10,562 nucleotides of DNA from Bifidobacteriaceae bacterium (GTDB taxonomy: Bacteria > Actinomycetota > Actinomycetes > Actinomycetales > WQXJ01), in contig JAISMT010000135.1 in assembly GCA_031276585.1 (NCBI GenBank), positions 1-10,562 of the forward strand. Direction: 5' to 3'. A model generated the notes under the pieces. The model had not been told where the DNA came from. It worked only from the letters and a program-made list of their open reading frames with translations, and made no database searches. A program made the position numbers and the translations under genes. Position 1 is the first letter of the stretch; the number at the start of each line of letters is the position of its first letter. This document shows positions 6,813 to 10,562 of the stretch, in pieces.

Positions 6813-8126
6813 GTGATGATCAAATTAAGTGATTACTCCGCTTATCTAGCACCCGTTTTGGGGCGCAGCACTGATCTAGTGATTGAACGAGGCTCTGGTT
6901 CTTATATCTGGGACGTTCAGGGACGCCGCTATTTGGACTGGGTGCAAGGAATAGCGGTCAACGCTCTGGGCCATTCCCACCCCCGGGTGGTTGAAGCAGT
7001 CACCCAACAAGTGGCCAAAATCATGACCGCTTCCTTCAACCTGGCAAGCTATCCCCCCACCTTAGAATGGGCGCAACGGCTAGCCCAGATACTGCCGGGA
7101 GACCTAGGTTCCACGTTTTTTTCCAACGGTGGAGCAGAAGCGGTCGATGGCGCCATCAAGCTGGCCCGGGCTGCTACCGGAAGACCGGGGATTATTGCTT
7201 TCAAGGGAGCTTTTCATGGCCGCACTATGGGGGCTACCAGTCTCACTACGTCTTCCTCTAAGTACCGTAAGGGGTACGAACCGCTGGTAGGTGGAGTGGA
7301 CTACAGCACTTATCCTTCACCAGATCAATGCCCGGCCGGCTGCGGTCCCGCGGAACGGTCCGCTTACGCTCTAGAACAGTTGGAAGCACTGTTCACCTAC
7401 GTGCGGGCGCCCGAGACGGTAGCCGCTGTGATTATTGAACCGGTGCAGGGGGAGGGCGGCTACGTTCCGGCACCGGCGGAATTTCTGCAAAGCCTCCGTG
7501 CCATCACCAAAGCGCACGGGATTTTGTTGATCTGCGATGAGATCCAGTCTGGGTTTGGGCGTACCGGTAAATTCCTGGCCGTGGAACACTCCGGAGTGGT
7601 ACCGGACATTGTGACTTTGGGTAAAGCTATGGCGGGCGGTTTGGCGGCCAGCGCCATAGTCTCCACCCCGGAGATCATGTCCCGTTGGGAGTCCGGCCGC
7701 CACGGCAGCACCTTTGGCGGTAATCCAGTGGTAGCTGCCGCCGGGTTAGCGGTCTTAGACGAATTTGAGCAGTCCGGCATCATAGAAAACGTAAATCTCC
7801 AAGGTGACTATTTGGCGGGCAAGCTGGCCCAGTTCCAAACCCGCTTTCCTTTTATTACCGATTCGCGGGGCCTGGGGTTGATGCGGGCTATCGAATTGAA
7901 CCATCCGGATGGCCGCCCCGGTTCTGATCTGCTCACGGTGCTTTGCCGGAAAGCTCTGGAGGAAGGCCTGCTGACTTTGAACTGTGGCGTGAAGGGAAAT
8001 GGGTTGCGTATCTCTACACCTCTGAACGTGACTGAGGACGTCCTTGACGAGGGGTTGGCTATTCTGAGCCTGGCCCTAGACCACTTGGCGTCTGAAAATT
8101 TGACACTTGAACCGAGTTTTTCTTGA
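6813..8126 (+). CDS. Class III PLP-dependent aminotransferase (4-aminobutyrate/acetylornithine aminotransferase-like)
   Basis: A 437-residue fold-type I PLP enzyme that moves an amino group from an amine or omega-amino acid to a 2-oxo acid. Landmarks: substrate/PLP region FFSNGGAEAVDGAIKLAR (102-119); FKGAFHGRTMGATSLT, with the aromatic pair typical of the family; EPVQGEGGY (209-217); DEIQSGFGRTGKF, with the PLP-ring aspartate D242; and TLGKAMAGG, with the Schiff-base lysine K271. GSTFGGNPV follows at 298-306. Numbering is from GTG 6813. AAAGGAG at 6799-6805 lies 7 nt before this GTG and 10 nt before the next codon, ATG 6816, so either may be the true start. A CPAGC insertion (173-177) sits before the second half; cysteines here occur in some relatives. 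Exact amino donor not predictable. First gene of the plus-strand arm, diverging from the amidohydrolase. Confidence 0.93.
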   Translation: MMIKLSDYSAYLAPVLGRSTDLVIERGSGSYIWDVQGRRYLDWVQGIAVNALGHSHPRVVEAVTQQVAKIMTASFNLASYPPTLEWAQRLAQILPGDLGSTFFSNGGAEAVDGAIKLARAATGRPGIIAFKGAFHGRTMGATSLTTSSSKYRKGYEPLVGGVDYSTYPSPDQCPAGCGPAERSAYALEQLEALFTYVRAPETVAAVIIEPVQGEGGYVPAPAEFLQSLRAITKAHGILLICDEIQSGFGRTGKFLAVEHSGVVPDIVTLGKAMAGGLAASAIVSTPEIMSRWESGRHGSTFGGNPVVAAAGLAVLDEFEQSGIIENVNLQGDYLAGKLAQFQTRFPFITDSRGLGLMRAIELNHPDGRPGSDLLTVLCRKALEEGLLTLNCGVKGNGLRISTPLNVTEDVLDEGLAILSLALDHLASENLTLEPSFS

Positions 8127-8129
8127 ACC

Positions 8130-8231
8130 CGGGGCCCCCGCAATAGATCTGAGCGGAGCGAAGAGATTTTGTGGGGTGTTCTCGGGGTCCTCGCAAAAGA
8201 TTTGAGCGGAGCGAGGAGATTTTGTGGGGTG
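8130..8231. repeat. Two tandem copies of a 49-bp palindromic element
   Basis: Copies at 8130-8178 and 8183-8231 are offset by 53 bp and differ at five of 49 positions. Each folds into a hairpin: copy 1 has arms 8136-8150 and 8162-8176, copy 2 has arms 8189-8203 and 8215-8229, each around the identical 11-nt loop GAGCGGAGCGA. Four of the five differences lie in the arms, and each keeps or improves pairing (C:G to U:G twice, U:A to U:G, and a U:U mismatch replaced by A:U). A tandem G.A/A.G internal pair is conserved. No U-run follows, so these are not standard intrinsic terminators. They fill most of the 137-base gap between the aminotransferase and dehydrogenase genes. They may be copies of a dispersed genomic repeat or an mRNA processing or attenuation element. 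Confidence 0.8.
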
Positions 8232-8263
8232 CATCTAGAAACGGTGAGTAAAGGAGTTCATTA

Positions 8264-9349
8264 ATGGCCGTACCTACAGTGGTTTACTTCAACATTGATG
8301 ACACGTTGGAGTATGAGAGTTCGTTGCTCCGAGATTGGGAGGTGGACCAGCAGGTACGGCTAGTGGAAGTAAAGACGGAGGATAACTCGGTTGAGGCTTT
8401 CATTGCTGCTACCCGGGAGGCTGCTGGGGTGGTGGTGGAATACTTTCAGATGACTCGGGAAGTAATAAGCCAACTACCAAATCTGAAGATTATTGGCGTC
8501 CAGTCAATTGGCTATAACAACATTGATGTGGCAGCGGCCACTGAACACGGTGTGGCAGTGGTAAACGCTCCAGGGTTTTGTGTTCCTGAAGTGGCACTTC
8601 ACACCGTGGGGTTATTGATTGATCTGGTCAGGAAAATTTCCTTTTTTGACCGTTCGGTACGGACCGGGCGGTGGGACCCTCTGCTGGGTGAACTACCCCA
8701 CCGGCTTGAGGGGAAAACCGTGGGTTTGGTTTTCTTTGGCGGTATACCTCAGCGGGCTACGCCCATGTTGCAAGCCTTGGGACTCAAAGTGTTGGCGTGG
8801 GCCCCAACCAAGTCCGCAGAGTTTTTAGCTGAGTTTGGGGTAGAGAAAGCCGAATCTCTAGATCAGTTGCTCGTTGAATCTGATTTTGTATCACTCCACA
8901 CACCGCTGTTGCCGGAAACCGCTCACCTAATTGGTGCTCGGGAATTGGACTTGATGAGGCCCTCGGCATACTTGATTAACACGGCTCGTGGTGGAGTGGT
9001 GGATGAGGCTGCTCTGGTGGCGGCTTTACGTTCCGGAACTATTGCCGGCGCCGGCATTGATGTGATTGAAGATGAGGATACGCAAACGTCGGAATTGTTT
9101 GGTTTAGAAAATGTTGTGATAACCCCGCACGCGGCTTTTATCTCAGAAGACTCGTTTTATCAGGCGCGGGATATTTGCGTGCAGCAAATGGTGCAACGGC
9201 TGGTGTGGGGGCAACGTCCGGAAACCCTAGTGAATCGCGACCTGGCCTTCGAGGGCAGTACCGACAAGCCCAACCCGTCTGGTAGTGCCAGTAGTGCCAG
9301 CGGGCCCAGCAATATTGAAGGAGCATCCCATGCGGGCAGCCATCTATAA
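8264..9349 (+). CDS. CtBP-like D-isomer 2-hydroxyacid dehydrogenase
   Basis: A 361-residue NAD(P)-dependent oxidoreductase that interconverts 2-oxo acids and D-2-hydroxy acids. The substrate-domain motif IGVQSIGYNNIDVAAATEHGVAVVNAPG (77-104) and the nucleotide domain (about 105-295) match the C-terminal-binding-protein-like subgroup. The catalytic triad is intact by alignment to the family: R242 in NTARGGVVDE, E271 after AGIDV, H289 in ITPHAAF. The cofactor loop is odd: VGLVFFGGIPQ has F157 and P162 where GxGxxG would have Gly, and the acidic residue at the end of the second strand is replaced (AWAPTKS, A180). Proline in the last position occurs in relatives. A Ser/Gly/Ala-rich tail (about 330-361) extends past the family core. 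ATG 8264 has AAAGGAG 7 nt upstream. The gene's end overlaps the next start by 20 bp. Confidence 0.9.
   Translation: MAVPTVVYFNIDDTLEYESSLLRDWEVDQQVRLVEVKTEDNSVEAFIAATREAAGVVVEYFQMTREVISQLPNLKIIGVQSIGYNNIDVAAATEHGVAVVNAPGFCVPEVALHTVGLLIDLVRKISFFDRSVRTGRWDPLLGELPHRLEGKTVGLVFFGGIPQRATPMLQALGLKVLAWAPTKSAEFLAEFGVEKAESLDQLLVESDFVSLHTPLLPETAHLIGARELDLMRPSAYLINTARGGVVDEAALVAALRSGTIAGAGIDVIEDEDTQTSELFGLENVVITPHAAFISEDSFYQARDICVQQMVQRLVWGQRPETLVNRDLAFEGSTDKPNPSGSASSASGPSNIEGASHAGSHL
9318..9323 (+). promoter_or_regulatory. Ribosome binding site inside the preceding gene that fixes the alcohol dehydrogenase start
   Basis: AAGGAG lies 6 nt before ATG 9330-9332. The first residues from that ATG (MRAAIYNAP) match how zinc alcohol dehydrogenases begin, whereas the longer frame from 9285 adds 15 residues with no family counterpart. 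The site is within the last codons of the hydroxyacid dehydrogenase, consistent with coupled translation. Confidence 0.85.
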
Positions 9350-10400
9350 CGCCCCCTATTCCATTGACGCTCAGACTGTCCCGGACCCCACGTTACAGAC
9401 CCCTAGCGATGTGATAGTTCAAATTACTGCAGCGGCCGTTTGTGGCTCTGATCTGTGGACCTATCGCGGGCAGAGTACGGCGTTACCTGGTTCGCGGATT
9501 GGGCACGAGTTTGTGGGTGAGGTGGTGGAGGTTGGTTCCGAAGTTAAGGCTTTAAACCGGGGTGATTGGGTGATTTCGCCTTTCCGGTATTCCGATGGTG
9601 TTTGTGTACATTGCCGGAGCGGACTGGAAAGCTCGTGCTTGGAGGGCGGTTTTTGGGGTCGTCAGGTTACTGAAGCCGGGCAGGCTCAATTAGTGCGGGT
9701 GCCTTTTGCGGAAACTACTTTGGTGAAAGCCTTATCGAACGGTGAGCGGCCCCCGGCAGCCCTGGTACCACACCTATTGACTTTGGCTGATGTTTACCCC
9801 ACGGGTTTGCATGCGGCGGTAAAAGCCGGGGTGGGGCCTGGTTTAACCACGGTGGTAATTGGCGATGGCGCCGTGGGGCTTTGCGCGGTTTTGGCGGCCC
9901 GGAGTTTGGGGGCGGAACAGATTATTGCTTTTGGTGGTGACTATGCCGACCGCCGGGCTTTGGCCCAAAAATTCGGGGCCACGGTGGTTCAACCAGTACG
10001 CGGTGCGGAAGCGGAAGCGGCAGTGGCGGAAATCACCAATGGGGTGGGCGCGGACTGTGTGCTCGAATGCGTGGGCACAGCGGCCGCCTTTGCCAGTGGT
10101 TTGAAGATGACCCGGCCGGGGGGAACATTGGGTTATGTGGGGCTACCTCATGGTGTGACTGTAGATATGGCGGAGTTATTCCCTACCAACATCACTATCT
10201 CGGGCGGTATAGCGCCGGCCCGGCATTACATCCCGGAAGTGCTGCCAGCGGTCCTAAAGGGTGATGTCACTCCAGGTGATGTGTTCACAGCTGCCTTACC
10301 GCTAGAACAAATTGACCAGGCCTATCAACTGATGGATCAAAGGTCCACCATCAAAGTCCTCATTGAACCCCAAAAAGATAATCACGCCAGCTTGAGTTGA
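9330..10400 (+). CDS. Zinc-dependent medium-chain alcohol dehydrogenase
   Basis: A 356-residue cytoplasmic NAD(P)-dependent MDR-family dehydrogenase interconverting an alcohol and an aldehyde or ketone. Catalytic zinc site: C38 in VCGSDLW, then H59-E60 in GHEFVGEV, plus D154 in DVYPTGLHAA. The structural-zinc loop reads SDGVCVHCRSGLESSC (88-103): C92, C95 and C103 are present but the usual first cysteine is D89. This D-for-C pattern is, to my knowledge, shared by a common actinobacterial subgroup, so it need not mean loss of zinc. Nucleotide motif GDGAVG (178-183) is followed by a beta-alpha-beta fold, then GVGADCVLECVG and RPGGTLGYVGLPHG. The gene follows the hydroxyacid dehydrogenase with a 20-bp overlap, and the next gene follows after 15 nt, so all three are probably one transcript. 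Substrate unknown. Confidence 0.93.
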   Translation: MRAAIYNAPYSIDAQTVPDPTLQTPSDVIVQITAAAVCGSDLWTYRGQSTALPGSRIGHEFVGEVVEVGSEVKALNRGDWVISPFRYSDGVCVHCRSGLESSCLEGGFWGRQVTEAGQAQLVRVPFAETTLVKALSNGERPPAALVPHLLTLADVYPTGLHAAVKAGVGPGLTTVVIGDGAVGLCAVLAARSLGAEQIIAFGGDYADRRALAQKFGATVVQPVRGAEAEAAVAEITNGVGADCVLECVGTAAAFASGLKMTRPGGTLGYVGLPHGVTVDMAELFPTNITISGGIAPARHYIPEVLPAVLKGDVTPGDVFTAALPLEQIDQAYQLMDQRSTIKVLIEPQKDNHASLS

Positions 10401-10415
10401 ACCGGGAGACCAACC

Positions 10416-10562
10416 ATGACAGCTAAAACTATTAACGTCGGTACGTCCGTGGCCGCCTATAGCCACGGCAAAGTGGTTGGTGACCTGATCTTCACTTCTG
10501 GTATTACTTCCCATGATCCCGAAACTGGGCAGGTGCGGGGAGATACCATTACCGAACAGACT
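10416..10562 (+). CDS. RidA/YjgF-family enamine/imine deaminase (5' part only)
   Basis: Only the first 49 codons are in the window. The translation contains the hallmark N-terminal stretch of the Rid superfamily: SHGKVVGDLIFTSGIT, then HDPETGQVRGDTITEQT, corresponding to the family's usual 'lfvSGq...dpetGev...di.eQt'. Rid proteins are small (about 120-150 residues) cytoplasmic trimers that hydrolyse reactive enamine/imine intermediates produced by PLP enzymes and amino-acid oxidases. The catalytic arginine lies beyond the right edge, so RidA proper cannot be told from other Rid subgroups. ATG 10416 has GGGAG 7 nt upstream and lies 15 nt after the alcohol dehydrogenase stop, making it the fourth gene of the plus-strand arm. 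Its placement with an aminotransferase fits an imine-clearing role. Confidence 0.88.
   Translation, partial: MTAKTINVGTSVAAYSHGKVVGDLIFTSGITSHDPETGQVRGDTITEQT

Noticed and set aside
8130..8231. Palindromic pair as ordinary intrinsic terminators
   Set aside because: Stems are followed by GTG-rich sequence with no U-tract, and two consecutive near-identical copies point to a repeat element instead.
9285..9329. Earlier in-frame start for the alcohol dehydrogenase at 9285
   Set aside because: It adds 15 residues without family similarity; ATG 9330 has AAGGAG at 6 nt and gives the typical N-terminus.

Overview
The window looks like an accessory catabolic region from an actinobacterium. The evidence is a moderately high-GC composition (judged by eye), Gram-positive style Shine-Dalgarno sequences, a lipoprotein-type solute-binding protein, and a fused permease/ATPase of a kind known mainly from Actinobacteria. 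Assignment below phylum level would be guesswork. There are nine protein-coding genes (two cut by the window edges) and no rRNA, tRNA, CRISPR array or transposase that I can see.

Left half, minus strand (6446 down to 1): a YtcJ-type metal-dependent amidohydrolase, then a peptide/nickel-type (Dpp/Opp) ABC importer. The importer genes are a family-5 solute-binding lipoprotein, a DppB-type permease, and a single long gene encoding a DppC-type permease fused to a DppD-type ATPase. A roughly 110-residue repetitive linker joins the two parts of the fusion. That gene runs off the left edge. The importer genes are tightly spaced (21 nt, then an ATGA overlap). A separate candidate promoter lies between the amidohydrolase and the binding protein.

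Middle (6447-6812): a 366-base divergent region with no convincing intact gene. On the minus strand it holds a short frame whose start resembles the N-terminus of PucR-type regulators, possibly a remnant.

Right half, plus strand (6813 to 10562): a class III PLP aminotransferase; a pair of 53-base-spaced palindromic repeats; a CtBP-like D-2-hydroxyacid dehydrogenase with an altered nucleotide-binding motif; a zinc-dependent medium-chain alcohol dehydrogenase whose start overlaps the previous gene; and the beginning of a RidA-family enamine/imine deaminase gene.

Inference: the two divergent arms form an uptake-and-degradation module for an N-acylated or amide-type nitrogen compound. The steps would be import, amide hydrolysis, transamination, oxidation/reduction of the resulting oxo compound, and RidA clearing reactive imines. 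The substrate cannot be named from sequence alone. The individual families are all known; the more unusual points are the repeat linker in the transporter fusion, the paired palindromes with pairing-preserving differences, and the variant Rossmann motif in the dehydrogenase.
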